Part shown: in pieces, positions 33,177 to 41,906 of the stretch
Layout of the letters: every line of letters begins with the position of its first letter
Position numbering within the stretch: position 1 is the first letter of the stretch
Origin: Halpernia frigidisoli
GTDB taxonomy: Bacteria > Bacteroidota > Bacteroidia > Flavobacteriales > Weeksellaceae
Direction: 5' to 3'
Length of the DNA stretch: 64,000 bases
Assembly (NCBI RefSeq): GCF_900113805.1
Contig: NZ_FOQT01000002.1
Coordinates: 248,001-312,000 of the forward strand
Notes under the pieces: generated by a model
Databases searched by the model: none
What the model was told of the DNA's origin: nothing
Seen by the model: the letters and a program-made list of their open reading frames with translations, nothing else
Position numbers and translations under genes: made by a program

Positions 33177-33959
33177 TTATTTACTTAAAAATTCTAAAAC
33201 TTCATCATGAAAGTCTTTTGGATTTTCAGCTTGCACCCAATGTCCGGCATTTTTTATTGAGATAATTTTAGAATTTGGAAACTGTTGCTTAATCAAAAAT
33301 GAATCTGGCGGCAAAATATAATTTGATTTTTCGCCGGAAATAAATAAAGTTTCACCTTCGAAAATACCAAACTTTGTTGCATTTGAAACAAATTCTGCAT
33401 ATTTTTCAGTTAAAGTTTTAAGATTAAACCGCCACGCTAATTTTCTATTTTCCGTCCAATATAAACTTTTGGCTAAAAAATAAACCACAGATTTCTCGGG
33501 GATGAATTGGCTCAAAATATCTTCCACTTCTCCCCGACTTTTTACCTCATCTAAATTTACATCATTCAAAGCCTTTAAAATTCCTTGATGATGCGGCGGA
33601 TAAGATTTTGGTGCAATATCCACCACAATTAATTTTTCGATTTTTTCCGGATATTTCATGGCGAATTGCATCACTGCTTTTCCGCCCAAAGAATGACCGA
33701 GCAAATTTGCTTTTTCGATTTTATTGGCGTTCATATAGTTTAAAATATCTTCCGCTAAATCGTCATGCGACATATTTTCAGAATGAAAACTTTTGCCGTG
33801 ATTTCTTAAATCTAATAAATGAACGGGCATCATTTCCCCAAAATCTTTACCAAAACTTCCCCAATTATCGAGCATTCCAAATAAACCATGGAAAACCAAA
33901 AGTGGAATTCCTGGTTTTTCTTTGCCGTAAATTTTTGAGTGTAATATGTTTTCTTCCAA
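33177..33959 (-). CDS. Alpha/beta-fold hydrolase (YbfF-like esterase)
   Basis: A 260-residue hydrolase. HGLFGMLDNWG (about 24-34) is the oxyanion loop. The nucleophile elbow is LLGHSLGGKAVM near residue 90. The acid is in VVDIAP or the later FISGEKS region, and the catalytic histidine is in NAGHWVQAENP near residue 240. The pattern matches YbfF/acyl-CoA esterases of Bacteroidetes. It follows pdxJ by 27 bp on the same strand. Confidence 0.88.
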   Translation of the reverse strand: MEENILHSKIYGKEKPGIPLLVFHGLFGMLDNWGSFGKDFGEMMPVHLLDLRNHGKSFHSENMSHDDLAEDILNYMNANKIEKANLLGHSLGGKAVMQFAMKYPEKIEKLIVVDIAPKSYPPHHQGILKALNDVNLDEVKSRGEVEDILSQFIPEKSVVYFLAKSLYWTENRKLAWRFNLKTLTEKYAEFVSNATKFGIFEGETLFISGEKSNYILPPDSFLIKQQFPNSKIISIKNAGHWVQAENPKDFHDEVLEFLSK

Positions 33960-33986
33960 TAACTTATAATTTATTAAATTAAATTT

Positions 33987-34706
33987 TTACCATTTTGCCA
34001 AGCGCTTTAAATACGCCTGAACCGTGTTTTCCATTCCCATGTAAAGTGCTTCTGAAATCAAAGCATGACCAATGGAAACTTCCAACAAATTAGGAATTTC
34101 ATCGGCTAAAAATTTTAAATTATCTAAACTTAAATCGTGACCTGCATTAATTCCAAGATTATATTCTAAACATTTTTGAGCGGTTTCAAAATAAGGTTTT
34201 ATGGCTAAATTTTTGTCTTTTGGATAATCTTTTGCGTAAGCTTCCGTGTAAAGTTCGATTCTGTCGGTTCCGGTTTTTGCCGCAAATTCTACCATTTCTG
34301 GATTTGGATCAAGGAAAACGGACGTTCTGATTCCTGCATTTTTAAATTCAGAAATAACTTCATTTAAAAAAACCTGGTGTTTTTTGCAATCCCAACCTGC
34401 GTTTGACGTAATCGCATCGTCTGCGTCGGGAACCAAAGTGACTTGCTCGGGTTTTACCTTTAAAACCATATCAATAAAATCACGATGTGGATTTCCTTCA
34501 ATATTAAACTCGGTTTTTACAACAGATTTTAGGTCATAAACATCTTTTCGAGTAATATGTCTTTCATCGGGTCTTGGATGAATTGTAATTCCCTGTGCGC
34601 CAAATTCCTGCAACTTTATTGCCGCTTCTGTAACACTTGGAAATTCGCCACCTCGTGCATTTCGCAAAGTGGCAATTTTATTAATATTTACGCTGAGTTT
34701 TGTCAT
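33987..34706 (-). CDS. pdxJ: Pyridoxine 5'-phosphate synthase
   Basis: A 239-residue TIM-barrel enzyme that condenses 1-deoxyxylulose 5-phosphate with aminoacetone phosphate in vitamin B6 synthesis. LSVNINKIATLRNARGG at the start, ITIHPRPDERHI (about 41-52) and NAGHDLSLDNL (about 187-197) are diagnostic. It is preceded by mscS with a 3-bp gap, so the two are probably co-transcribed. Confidence 0.96.
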   Translation of the reverse strand: MTKLSVNINKIATLRNARGGEFPSVTEAAIKLQEFGAQGITIHPRPDERHITRKDVYDLKSVVKTEFNIEGNPHRDFIDMVLKVKPEQVTLVPDADDAITSNAGWDCKKHQVFLNEVISEFKNAGIRTSVFLDPNPEMVEFAAKTGTDRIELYTEAYAKDYPKDKNLAIKPYFETAQKCLEYNLGINAGHDLSLDNLKFLADEIPNLLEVSIGHALISEALYMGMENTVQAYLKRLAKW

Positions 34707-34709
34707 TTT

Positions 34710-35969
34710 TTAATTTTTCGTGTATTGAATTACCTGAAGATCAAATTCTTTTGCTGCCACTAAAATATGGTCAAAAATATCGGCCTGAATCTGCTCAAAA
34801 TGTTCCCATTTAGAATCATTTGTGAAACAATAAATTTCTAAAGGCAAACCTTGCGGCGTAATTTCCATTTGCCGAACTAATAAAGTCCCTTCATTATCAA
34901 CGTTTTTATTTTGCGTTAAATATTGAATAACATAATACCGAAAAACACCGATATTCGTGAGTTGCGCGCCATTAATTGTTTTATCAAAATGGCTCATATT
35001 TTTTTTGCTTTCAGAAATTTCTGCTGTTTTTTCTGTTAAATATTCGCTGATCAAATTAATGTCTTTCAATTTATTTAGTAATTCCTCATCAATAAATTTA
35101 AAAGAATTAATGTTAAAGTAAATTGATTTTTTAATCCGCCTCGTATTAGTTTCCGACATTACCTGAAGATTTTTTATTTCCGTAGAAAGCAGATCATAAG
35201 TTGGTATAGTGGAAACCGTTTTGTCAAAATTTAGAATTTTTGTGGTTAGAAGATTGATATCCATTATTGTTCCTTCCAAATTATATTTCGGAATTCCGAT
35301 CCAGTCATTTACTTTTAAATTTTTCGAGGTTGCAACGTGAATTCCCGTGACAAATCCTAAAATCGTATCTCTAAAAACCAAAACTAAAACTGCGGTAATT
35401 GCACCTAAACTTCCTAAAATTGCAGAGCCGCTGATTTTAAATAGAATACTTAGCGAAATAATTGAAAAAATAAAGATCCCAAATATTTTTACCGTTTGAT
35501 TAATTGCTCTTAAAGCCATAATCATATAAAAATCCTTTTTCCATAAATAATAAAACTCTACTGCTTTCAACATTTTAAAAATCATACTTCCAAGAACAAG
35601 TATGAAAAGAATCTTTATAATGATTTCAAGAAAATCAAAACTTTTTGGATGGCGATAAAATATTGAATATAAAGCATAACTTCCAATAAATATTGCAATT
35701 AACCTCGCTATAGATGTTGTAATTCTTGATTTGTATATTGATGTTAAAATCGGAAAACGCTCTTCATTAACGAAAAATTTAAAAATAATTTTAAATATAA
35801 TCTTAAAGAAATTGCTCACTAAAAAAATTAATGCTGCTAAGAGCAAAAACTTTGCAATAATCTGCATCCACAAAACCAGATCTTCCGGGAAATATCCCTT
35901 TACAAAATAATGAATCTGATCGCTAATATCCTGCAAAAAATCTTTAGTTGTAATTAAGTCTTCTCCCAT
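34710..35969 (-). CDS. Mechanosensitive ion channel family protein (MscS-like)
   Basis: A 419-residue membrane protein with about five N-terminal helices. The pore-lining helix and beta domain are clear: ILGSLGAITAVLVLVFRDTI (about 183-202) followed by GIHVATSKNLKVNDWIGI and the LEGTIMDINLLTTKI gate-linked beta segment. The C-terminal domain is cytosolic. It should release solutes on hypo-osmotic shock. TAATTTTG lies 5 bases from the ATG, so the mRNA may be nearly leaderless. It heads the minus-strand series that runs through pdxJ to mvaD. Confidence 0.93.
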   Translation of the reverse strand: MGEDLITTKDFLQDISDQIHYFVKGYFPEDLVLWMQIIAKFLLLAALIFLVSNFFKIIFKIIFKFFVNEERFPILTSIYKSRITTSIARLIAIFIGSYALYSIFYRHPKSFDFLEIIIKILFILVLGSMIFKMLKAVEFYYLWKKDFYMIMALRAINQTVKIFGIFIFSIISLSILFKISGSAILGSLGAITAVLVLVFRDTILGFVTGIHVATSKNLKVNDWIGIPKYNLEGTIMDINLLTTKILNFDKTVSTIPTYDLLSTEIKNLQVMSETNTRRIKKSIYFNINSFKFIDEELLNKLKDINLISEYLTEKTAEISESKKNMSHFDKTINGAQLTNIGVFRYYVIQYLTQNKNVDNEGTLLVRQMEITPQGLPLEIYCFTNDSKWEHFEQIQADIFDHILVAAKEFDLQVIQYTKN

Positions 35970-35974
35970 AATTG

Positions 35975-35982
35975 CAAAATTA
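35975..35982 (-). promoter_or_regulatory. -7 element next to the mscS start codon
   Basis: Minus-strand TAATTTTG (exact TAnnTTTG) ends 5 bases before the ATG at 35969. Confidence 0.5.
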
Positions 35983-36041
35983 ACGATTTACTTTTGCTAA
36001 GCATTTATATTTAACTAAATTTATCTTTTAAACAATAAATA

Positions 36042-36533
36042 ATGGAAGAGAGTTTAATTTTGCTTATTTCAATAGTCCTTTTAGTTATAGGACTTCTGGG
36101 AACATTATTACCAGTTTTACCTGGACTTTTACTGAGTCTTTGTGGCTTATTAATCTATAAATTTGGCGGAAATTCGGAATTAAGTATGTGGTGGATCTGG
36201 ATTTTTTCAATTCTCACAATCATTTCAACAGTTTTAAATTATGTAATTCCAGCAAAAACGAATAAAAAATACGGCGGAACGCGGTACGGAAGTATTGGTT
36301 CATTTATCGGAACTATTTTGGGGATTTTATTTATTCCAATTCCTTTTGGCTTTTTAATCGGAATGTTTGCAGGCGTATTTTTCGGGGAATTATTACATGA
36401 TTCCCGTGACAGAAAAAAGGCGTTTAATAGTATGAAAGGTGCTTTTATTGGATTTCTTTACGGTACGGGTTTTAATTTCCTGGTCGGTTTGGCAATGTTA
36501 TTGGTTGTAGTTTTAGACATTTTTAAATATTAA
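36042..36533 (+). CDS. DUF456 domain-containing membrane protein
   Basis: A 163-residue protein with four hydrophobic segments and the DUF456 pattern: LGTLLPVLPGLLLSLCGLL near residue 20 and a glycine-rich IGTILGILFIPIPFGFLIG near residue 89, then GELLHDSRDRKKA. Found across bacteria as a small membrane protein of unknown role. It is followed after 4 bp by a lipoprotein gene. Confidence 0.85.
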   Translation: MEESLILLISIVLLVIGLLGTLLPVLPGLLLSLCGLLIYKFGGNSELSMWWIWIFSILTIISTVLNYVIPAKTNKKYGGTRYGSIGSFIGTILGILFIPIPFGFLIGMFAGVFFGELLHDSRDRKKAFNSMKGAFIGFLYGTGFNFLVGLAMLLVVVLDIFKY

Positions 36534-36537
36534 AATC

Positions 36538-37044
36538 ATGATTTATAAATTATTAATTTCGAATCTTTTTTTCATCTCATTGATAAATTGCCAAACGCAA
36601 AAAGTAGCACAAAATACATCTACTGATATTACTAAAAATGTTGTCGACGTAAAAAGTGAAAATCTAATTTATTTAAAAGAAGGTGAAACGAAATTTATAA
36701 AAGAATTACAGGCAAATATTACTTTTGTAGGAATTACTGAAGATTCCCGTTGTCCTGAAGGAGTAAACTGCATTTGGGCAGGCGCAGCAACCGCAAATTT
36801 AACTGTAATGACGACTACTTCCCGACCGATGCAAATGCAGTTGAGCACAGTTGATATGCCATCAAGAAAATTAATAAAAGCCAACAATATCGGAGATTTC
36901 CATGTAATTTTAGATAAAGTGTCACCTTACCCAAATCAAAAAATTAATAAATCTGAGCTGAAAGGTAAGTATGAAATTGTTTTAAAAATGGAAAAAGGAA
37001 ATATTAAAGTTGATCAATCCTCAGATCCGGTTACCACGAAATAA
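36538..37044 (+). CDS. Putative lipoprotein, unknown
   Basis: A 168-residue exported protein with a hydrophobic N-terminus ending SLINC, a plausible lipobox (Cys18). The mature part is beta-rich, with the motif DSRCPEGVNCIWAGAATANL near residue 66, where two cysteines four residues apart could form a disulfide or metal site. I have seen this RCPEGV-x-C-x-W-A-G motif in small Bacteroidetes lipoproteins, but no function is known to me. Its 3' end overlaps the convergent ung gene by 14 bases. Confidence 0.75.
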   Translation: MIYKLLISNLFFISLINCQTQKVAQNTSTDITKNVVDVKSENLIYLKEGETKFIKELQANITFVGITEDSRCPEGVNCIWAGAATANLTVMTTTSRPMQMQLSTVDMPSRKLIKANNIGDFHVILDKVSPYPNQKINKSELKGKYEIVLKMEKGNIKVDQSSDPVTTK

Positions 37045-37672
37045 TATTCTTATTATTTTCTTTTAAATAAACATTAATTTTCGAAAAAGGCGCGCTTCCA
37101 AAAAAACCGCGGTAAGAAGAAAGTGGTGAAGGATGAACAGCTTTTAAAATTAAATGTTTGCTTTCATCAATTAAAACTGCTTTTTTCTGCGCAAAACTTC
37201 CCCATAAAACAAAAACCACATTTTCTTTTTTATCAGAAATTTCTCTGATTATAAAATCGGTGAATTTTTCCCAATCGAGTTTTTGATGAGAATTGGCTTC
37301 ATGTGCACGAACCGTTAAAGTTGAATTTAAAAGTAAAACGCCTTGTTTCGCCCAATCATCCAATTCTTTTTTTGTTCTTTTAATGCGTAAATCATTTTCG
37401 AGTTCTATAAAAATGTTTTTCAATGAAGGCGGTATTGCAACACTTTCAGAAACTGAAAAGCACAAGCCATTTGCCTGAAAATCATTGTGATAAGGATCTT
37501 GTCCGAGAATTACGACTTTTACATCGTCAAAAGAAGTCAGTTCTAAAGCACGAAAAATCTGTTTTGGTGGCGGAAAACATGGACTTTTTGCATATTCTGA
37601 TTTTACTGTTTCCCAAAGATTTTCGAAATAAATTGATTCTTTAATTGGTGAGAGAACTTCTTTCCAGGTCAT
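37031..37672 (-). CDS. ung: Uracil-DNA glycosylase
   Basis: A 213-residue family-1 UDG that removes uracil from DNA. The catalytic motif is VILGQDPYHNDFQANG with Asp59 activating water. SHQKLDWEKFTD and the C-terminal HPSPLSSYRGFFG leucine-loop motif (histidine near residue 180) are both complete. The length is close to the usual 220. The 3' end overlaps the convergent lipoprotein gene. Confidence 0.97.
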   Translation of the reverse strand: MTWKEVLSPIKESIYFENLWETVKSEYAKSPCFPPPKQIFRALELTSFDDVKVVILGQDPYHNDFQANGLCFSVSESVAIPPSLKNIFIELENDLRIKRTKKELDDWAKQGVLLLNSTLTVRAHEANSHQKLDWEKFTDFIIREISDKKENVVFVLWGSFAQKKAVLIDESKHLILKAVHPSPLSSYRGFFGSAPFSKINVYLKENNKNIISW

Positions 37673-37689
37673 ATTTGATAAAATATTTT

Positions 37690-38193
37690 TTATTTATTTA
37701 ATTCAAAAATAACATTTTCAGATTTGTTTTCATCAACTCTATTCTCATTTTTTATAAAATTAAACTTGGTTAATAATTTTATAGAATTTTGATTTCCTCT
37801 TTCAGTAAAAGCCTCAATTTTTTCTAATTTTAAAACATTGAAACCATGATCAATAATAAATTCTACGGCTTCTGACATAAAACCTAAATGATGAAATTGA
37901 GGCAACAATTCATAACCTAATTCTGCTTTTTTAAAATCTTCCGAAAACTTCCAGAGACAAACAGTTCCGATAATTTTATCGCTTGATTTCTCACAAATTC
38001 CGAAATACAAACCTATTTTATTTTCTTCATTTTTGTTTATTAAATGAATAAAATCCAACGCATCTTTCAGATTTTTTGGTTTCTTTCGCTTAATAAATTG
38101 GTCAACAATTTCATTACCTCGAATGTCAAAAACATCTTGCGTGTCATTGTTTGTGATACTTCTGAGAATTAATCTTTTAGTTTCAAAATCCAT
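37690..38193 (-). CDS. GNAT-family N-acetyltransferase (RimJ/RimL-like)
   Basis: A 167-residue acetyltransferase. It reads FETKRLILRSITNNDTQDVF at the start, LGYELLPQFHHLGFMSEA near residue 90 (acetyl-CoA-binding loop region) and LEKIEAFTERGNQNSIKLL near residue 130, the pattern of RimJ/RimL-type enzymes. A TTG two codons upstream is part of the -7 element, so I use the ATG at 38193. It is transcribed divergently from mutS2, and both genes have the same TAAATTTG-N3-start arrangement. Confidence 0.88.
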   Translation of the reverse strand: MDFETKRLILRSITNNDTQDVFDIRGNEIVDQFIKRKKPKNLKDALDFIHLINKNEENKIGLYFGICEKSSDKIIGTVCLWKFSEDFKKAELGYELLPQFHHLGFMSEAVEFIIDHGFNVLKLEKIEAFTERGNQNSIKLLTKFNFIKNENRVDENKSENVIFELNK

Positions 38194-38196
38194 TTT

Positions 38197-38204
38197 CAAA
38201 TTTA
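38197..38204 (-). promoter_or_regulatory. -7 element in front of the GNAT start
   Basis: Minus-strand TAAATTTG ends 3 bases before the ATG at 38193 and contains the TTG that could be taken for a start codon. Confidence 0.5.
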
Positions 38205-38261
38205 GACATTTTTATAAAATCAACATTAATAAAATCAATTGTGAATCATGTTGTAAATAAG

Positions 38262-38269
38262 TAAATTTG
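38262..38269 (+). promoter_or_regulatory. -7 element in front of the mutS2 start
   Basis: TAAATTTG ends 3 bases before the GTG at 38273. A TTG at 38239 lies 20 bases upstream, near the -33 position. The arrangement mirrors that of the divergent GNAT gene. Confidence 0.5.
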
Positions 38270-38272
38270 CAT

Positions 38273-40420
38273 GTGCATATAACCCAAGACCATTTACAGG
38301 AATTAGAATTTGACCAACTTTTAGCAGAAATTGCGCCTCAGGCATTTTCCCCTAAAACGGTGGAAAAAATATTGGAAATTAAACCTTTAGAGTTTGATGA
38401 AGCGCAAATTTCACTTAAAAAAACTTCTGAATATCTTAGTTCATTTGAAAGCGAAAACGCGATTCCATTTCATAATTATGATGATATTGAATCTGAACTA
38501 AAATTGATGCACATAGAGAATTTTCGCTTGGAAAATAAGGCATTTATTCGCATAAAAGAAATTACTACTCAAATCGGGAAACTTCAAAATTTCTTTTCAA
38601 AATTGTCTGATAATTTTCCACTTTTGACAGAAGAAGTCTTGACTTTGGATTATCAAAAAATCATCATTGATAAAGTGGACAAAGTTTTTAACCGATTTGA
38701 AGAAGTTAAAAACGACGCTTCACCAACTTTAAAAGCAGTTCGTGCAGAAATTTCCCATGCAAAAAAAGCCATTCAACAAAATTTTAGCAAAGCACTTTCC
38801 TCTTTTGCAGGAACAGACTATTTAGATGATATTAAAGAAACCGTTATCGATGATCAACGTGTTTTAGCGGTAAAATCGGCTTACAAAAAAAGAATTGCCG
38901 GACGAATTTTAGGGCTTTCAAAAACGGGTTCTATTACTTACATTCAGCCGGAATCTGTAGTGAGACATTATTTTACATTAAGGGAAAACGAAGAAGAGGA
39001 AAAGAAAGAAATCGATAAAATTTTACGGAAATTAACTTTAGAAATTTCAGAATTTTTCCCGCAACTTTCTGACTATCAAAATTATATTTTTGACCTCGAC
39101 ATTACCTGCGCAAAAGCAAAATTTGCCTATAAAATAAACGGCGTTTTACCCAAAATAAATAAGCATAAAACCATGCGTTTGCTTAATGCTTATCACCCAT
39201 TATTGTGGATCAGCACGCAAAAAGAAAAGAAAGAAATTTTTTCTCAATCTTTAACTTTCACGGAACACAACCGGATTATTTGTATTTCCGGGCCAAATGC
39301 GGGCGGAAAATCGATTACTTTAAAAACAGTTGGATTATTGCAATTAATGATTCAAAGTGGAATTTTAGTTCCCGTTCATCCAAAAAGTGAAATGTTCTTT
39401 TTTGATAATATTTTAACGGATATTGGCGACAATCAATCCATTGAAAATCAACTTTCTACCTATTCTTCGCGCCTAAAAAAAATGGCGGAAATGATAAAAG
39501 TAACGGATGAAAACACATTGCTTTTAATTGACGAATTTGGAACCGGTTCTGACCCAGAATTAGGTGGTGCTTTGGCAGAAGCCTTTTTAGAATTTTTCTA
39601 CAAAAAGAAGAGTTTTTCCATTATCACGACGCATTACACCAATATAAAAATGGTTGTTGAGCAACTTCCAAATGCGCAAAATGCGGCGATGCTTTTTGAT
39701 GAACATACCTTGCTGCCTCTTTACAAACTGGAAATCGGACAAGCCGGAAGTTCATTTACATTTGAAGTGGCACAGAAAAATAAAATCCCAAAATTTATTT
39801 TGGATTCTGCAAAGGAAAAAGTGAAGCATGATATTATCAATTTAGATAAAACCATTGTGAAACTTCAGCAGGAAAAATTTGAAGTTGAAAAACTCAAAAC
39901 CAATTTAACTGAGCAAAAAGATTCGGCGCAAAATAAGAAAGACAATCTGCAAAAGTTGAATGACCAAATGGAACAGAAACTTTTTAATTTTCAAAAACTC
40001 TACGAAGATGAACATCGAAAATTGCAATTTGGGAATAAAATAGAAGGTTTTATTGATTCTTATACAAAAGGTAGATCAAGAAAAGATCTGGTGACAGAAT
40101 TTGTGAAAATTTTGGAACAGGAAAAATTTCGGCGTTTAGGTGGTGATAAAAACGAATCAAAAAAACTTCAGATCGTAAAGCGAAAAATCACGCAACAACT
40201 GAAAAAAACTGATGTTCAGGAACAGATTTCAGAAACCAATACCAAAATTGAAGAGAAAAAAAGTAAAGACCGCGAAGTTTGGATGAAAGTAGGACAAAGA
40301 GTTCGCATAAAAGGTTCCGCAAGCGTGGGAACAATTGAGCAGATTTCTAAAAATAAAGTGACGGTAAATTATAGCACTTTTAAAACTCAGATTTCTGGTG
40401 ATGAATTGGAAAGGGTTTGA
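38273..40420 (+). CDS. mutS2: MutS2-like DNA-binding ATPase lacking the Smr domain
   Basis: A 715-residue MutS-family protein. Walker A is CISGPNAGGKSITLKTVG (about 340-357), Walker B LLLIDEFGTGSDPELGG (about 420-436) and the switch histidine TTHYTNIKM (about 457-465). The clamp/core region is helical, with long coiled coil after residue 520. The C-terminus is a KOW/SH3-like segment (VGQRVRIKGSASVGTIEQ), and there is no Smr nuclease domain (D-x-H-x2-R-x4-A), which standard MutS2 has after it. I chose GTG over the TTG at 38267 because that TTG belongs to the -7 element. The likely role is suppression of recombination or ribosome rescue. Confidence 0.9.
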   Translation: MHITQDHLQELEFDQLLAEIAPQAFSPKTVEKILEIKPLEFDEAQISLKKTSEYLSSFESENAIPFHNYDDIESELKLMHIENFRLENKAFIRIKEITTQIGKLQNFFSKLSDNFPLLTEEVLTLDYQKIIIDKVDKVFNRFEEVKNDASPTLKAVRAEISHAKKAIQQNFSKALSSFAGTDYLDDIKETVIDDQRVLAVKSAYKKRIAGRILGLSKTGSITYIQPESVVRHYFTLRENEEEEKKEIDKILRKLTLEISEFFPQLSDYQNYIFDLDITCAKAKFAYKINGVLPKINKHKTMRLLNAYHPLLWISTQKEKKEIFSQSLTFTEHNRIICISGPNAGGKSITLKTVGLLQLMIQSGILVPVHPKSEMFFFDNILTDIGDNQSIENQLSTYSSRLKKMAEMIKVTDENTLLLIDEFGTGSDPELGGALAEAFLEFFYKKKSFSIITTHYTNIKMVVEQLPNAQNAAMLFDEHTLLPLYKLEIGQAGSSFTFEVAQKNKIPKFILDSAKEKVKHDIINLDKTIVKLQQEKFEVEKLKTNLTEQKDSAQNKKDNLQKLNDQMEQKLFNFQKLYEDEHRKLQFGNKIEGFIDSYTKGRSRKDLVTEFVKILEQEKFRRLGGDKNESKKLQIVKRKITQQLKKTDVQEQISETNTKIEEKKSKDREVWMKVGQRVRIKGSASVGTIEQISKNKVTVNYSTFKTQISGDELERV

Positions 40421-40461
40421 TTTAGAATCAAGATTTAAGAGTCAAGAAACAAGATTTAAAA
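40421..40461. repeat. GTCAAGA-word degenerate repeat
   Basis: TTTAGAATCAAGATTTAAGA followed by GTCAAGAAACAAGATTTAAA, a run of AAGATTTAA and GTCAAGA words directly after the mutS2 stop codon. Related to 20063-20107. Confidence 0.5.
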
Positions 40462-40477
40462 AAATAAATTAGTCTCA

Positions 40478-40506
40478 CTGATTTTAAAGATCAGGCAGGT
40501 TTTTTT
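40478..40506 (+). terminator. Possible terminator of mutS2
   Basis: CTGAT (40478-40482) pairs with ATCAG (40490-40494) and a weaker outer stem, followed by seven Ts at 40500-40506. Confidence 0.5.
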
Positions 40507-40514
40507 AATATAAC

Positions 40515-40556
40515 GATTTTGCATCTGCGTCATCTGCAAAATCTGCGAGAAAATTT
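40515..40556. repeat. CTGCG-word repeat, copy 3, forming a hairpin
   Basis: GATTTTGCA (40515-40523) pairs perfectly with TGCAAAATC (40535-40543) around an 11-base loop, then TGCGAGAAAATTT runs into the stop codon of the minus-strand GT4 gene. It may terminate both converging genes. Copies 1 and 2 are at 24941 and 26641. Confidence 0.65.
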
Positions 40557-41853
40557 AGAGATAATTTTCCAAAACCTCAATCAATTTCTTAGTCAAATTT
40601 TTGCGGGAATATTTTGAAATATGTCTTTCAATTAAGTGAGTTTCACCGCTCTTCCACTCTTGGTATTTTTTTAAAATAAATTCTTTTAAAGTTTCAAAAT
40701 CTTCATAAGAAAAATGTTTACCAGAATTTGTTTCATTTAAAATTTTCTCAACATCTGCATCTTTTGGTCCGAAACTTAAAATGGAATTTCCAGTTTGTAG
40801 ATATTCAAATATTTTTCCAGGAATAATTCCTTTTGATTTATCTTCCGGAAAATTAGTAATCAACAATAAATCTGATTGTTGCATCTCAAAATTAGAATCT
40901 TTGTGAGACAAATAACCCAAGTTTTTAATCGAATTTTTTAGTTCAGATTGATTTAAATTTTCTAATATTTTATCATCAATTCTACCAACAAATTTTAATG
41001 CAAAATCATTTTTAAAATCCTCATTTTCTTTTACCAAATCTTCTAAAATTTGCCAAAGATTTTCAGGATTTCGAAGTTGCTCTAAAACACCAACATAACT
41101 TAAAGTGAATTTTGCATTTTTAATTTGTTCCTGAACATTAAAAACATTTTCGTCAAAACCGTTCGTAATACAAACTGCATTTGCGCCTTTCTTACGAAAA
41201 TTTTCAGCGTCTGAAAAACTTGTTGCCAAAGTAATATCAGCAGTTTCAAAAACTTTTTTTTCTAAATTTTTATGTTTTAAATCGGCTGAATTAGTGAGTT
41301 TTAAATGTTTATAATAAGAAATTTCCGTCCAGGGATCACGAAAGTCTGCAATCCATTTTAAATTTGGATATTTTTCTTTTAAACCCAAACCAATTAAATG
41401 CATTGAATGCGGCGGACCTGTTGTGACAAAAGCATCAAAATGATTTTCTACTAAATATTTCTCTAAAAATTTAATCGAAGGTTTTACCCAAAAAACGCGT
41501 GCATCCGGAATGAAAAAATTACCGCGTACAAAAATCGATAATTTTGATTTCCAGGATTGGTTTTCTTTAACGTCAAACTGTCCGGCTTTGAATTTTTTAT
41601 TGGCTTTTCCGAATTTTTCTGCTAATTGATAAGGCTCCCAAATTTTGGTTTTAATAATTTCTAAATCCGGTGAAACTTCGTTTTTAAGACTTTCATCAAC
41701 AATCGGATAACTTGGATTTTCGGGAATAAAAAGCGTGGGTTTCCAGCCAAATTCCGGTAAATATTTCACAAATTTCAACCAACGCTGAACGCCAGGACCA
41801 CCTGCTGGCGGCCAATAATAGGAAATGATTAATATTTTTTTTGGTTGGTTCAA
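40555..41853 (-). CDS. Glycosyltransferase family 4
   Basis: A 432-residue GT-B enzyme of a distinct group with an N-terminal YYWPPAGGPGVQRWLKFVKY block at residues 12-31. A donor domain follows with FTLSYVGVLEQLRNPEN, and a late PGKIFEYLQTGNSIL near residue 348. The start is TTG; homologs of this group begin at the same place. It lies outside the main glycan locus and may act in cell-surface or LPS decoration. GIY-YIG element 2 starts 17 bp upstream of its start codon and separates it from yfhO. Confidence 0.87.
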   Translation of the reverse strand: MNQPKKILIISYYWPPAGGPGVQRWLKFVKYLPEFGWKPTLFIPENPSYPIVDESLKNEVSPDLEIIKTKIWEPYQLAEKFGKANKKFKAGQFDVKENQSWKSKLSIFVRGNFFIPDARVFWVKPSIKFLEKYLVENHFDAFVTTGPPHSMHLIGLGLKEKYPNLKWIADFRDPWTEISYYKHLKLTNSADLKHKNLEKKVFETADITLATSFSDAENFRKKGANAVCITNGFDENVFNVQEQIKNAKFTLSYVGVLEQLRNPENLWQILEDLVKENEDFKNDFALKFVGRIDDKILENLNQSELKNSIKNLGYLSHKDSNFEMQQSDLLLITNFPEDKSKGIIPGKIFEYLQTGNSILSFGPKDADVEKILNETNSGKHFSYEDFETLKEFILKKYQEWKSGETHLIERHISKYSRKNLTKKLIEVLENYL

Positions 41854-41869
41854 ACTATAAATGTGCTTT

Positions 41870-41896
41870 TGTCATTCTGACGAAGGAAGAATCTCT
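41870..41896 (+). repeat. Left terminal inverted repeat of GIY-YIG element 2
   Basis: Starts TGTCATTCTGACGAAGG and ends AAGAATCTCT. Perfect inverted match to 42279-42305. Confidence 0.9.
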
Positions 41897-41906
41897 ATTT
41901 TCAATC

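Noticed and set aside
38197-38269. TTG start codons of the GNAT gene (38199) and mutS2 (38267)
   Set aside because: Both TTGs are part of the TAAATTTG -7 elements; the ATG at 38193 and GTG at 38273 fit homology and the promoter better.
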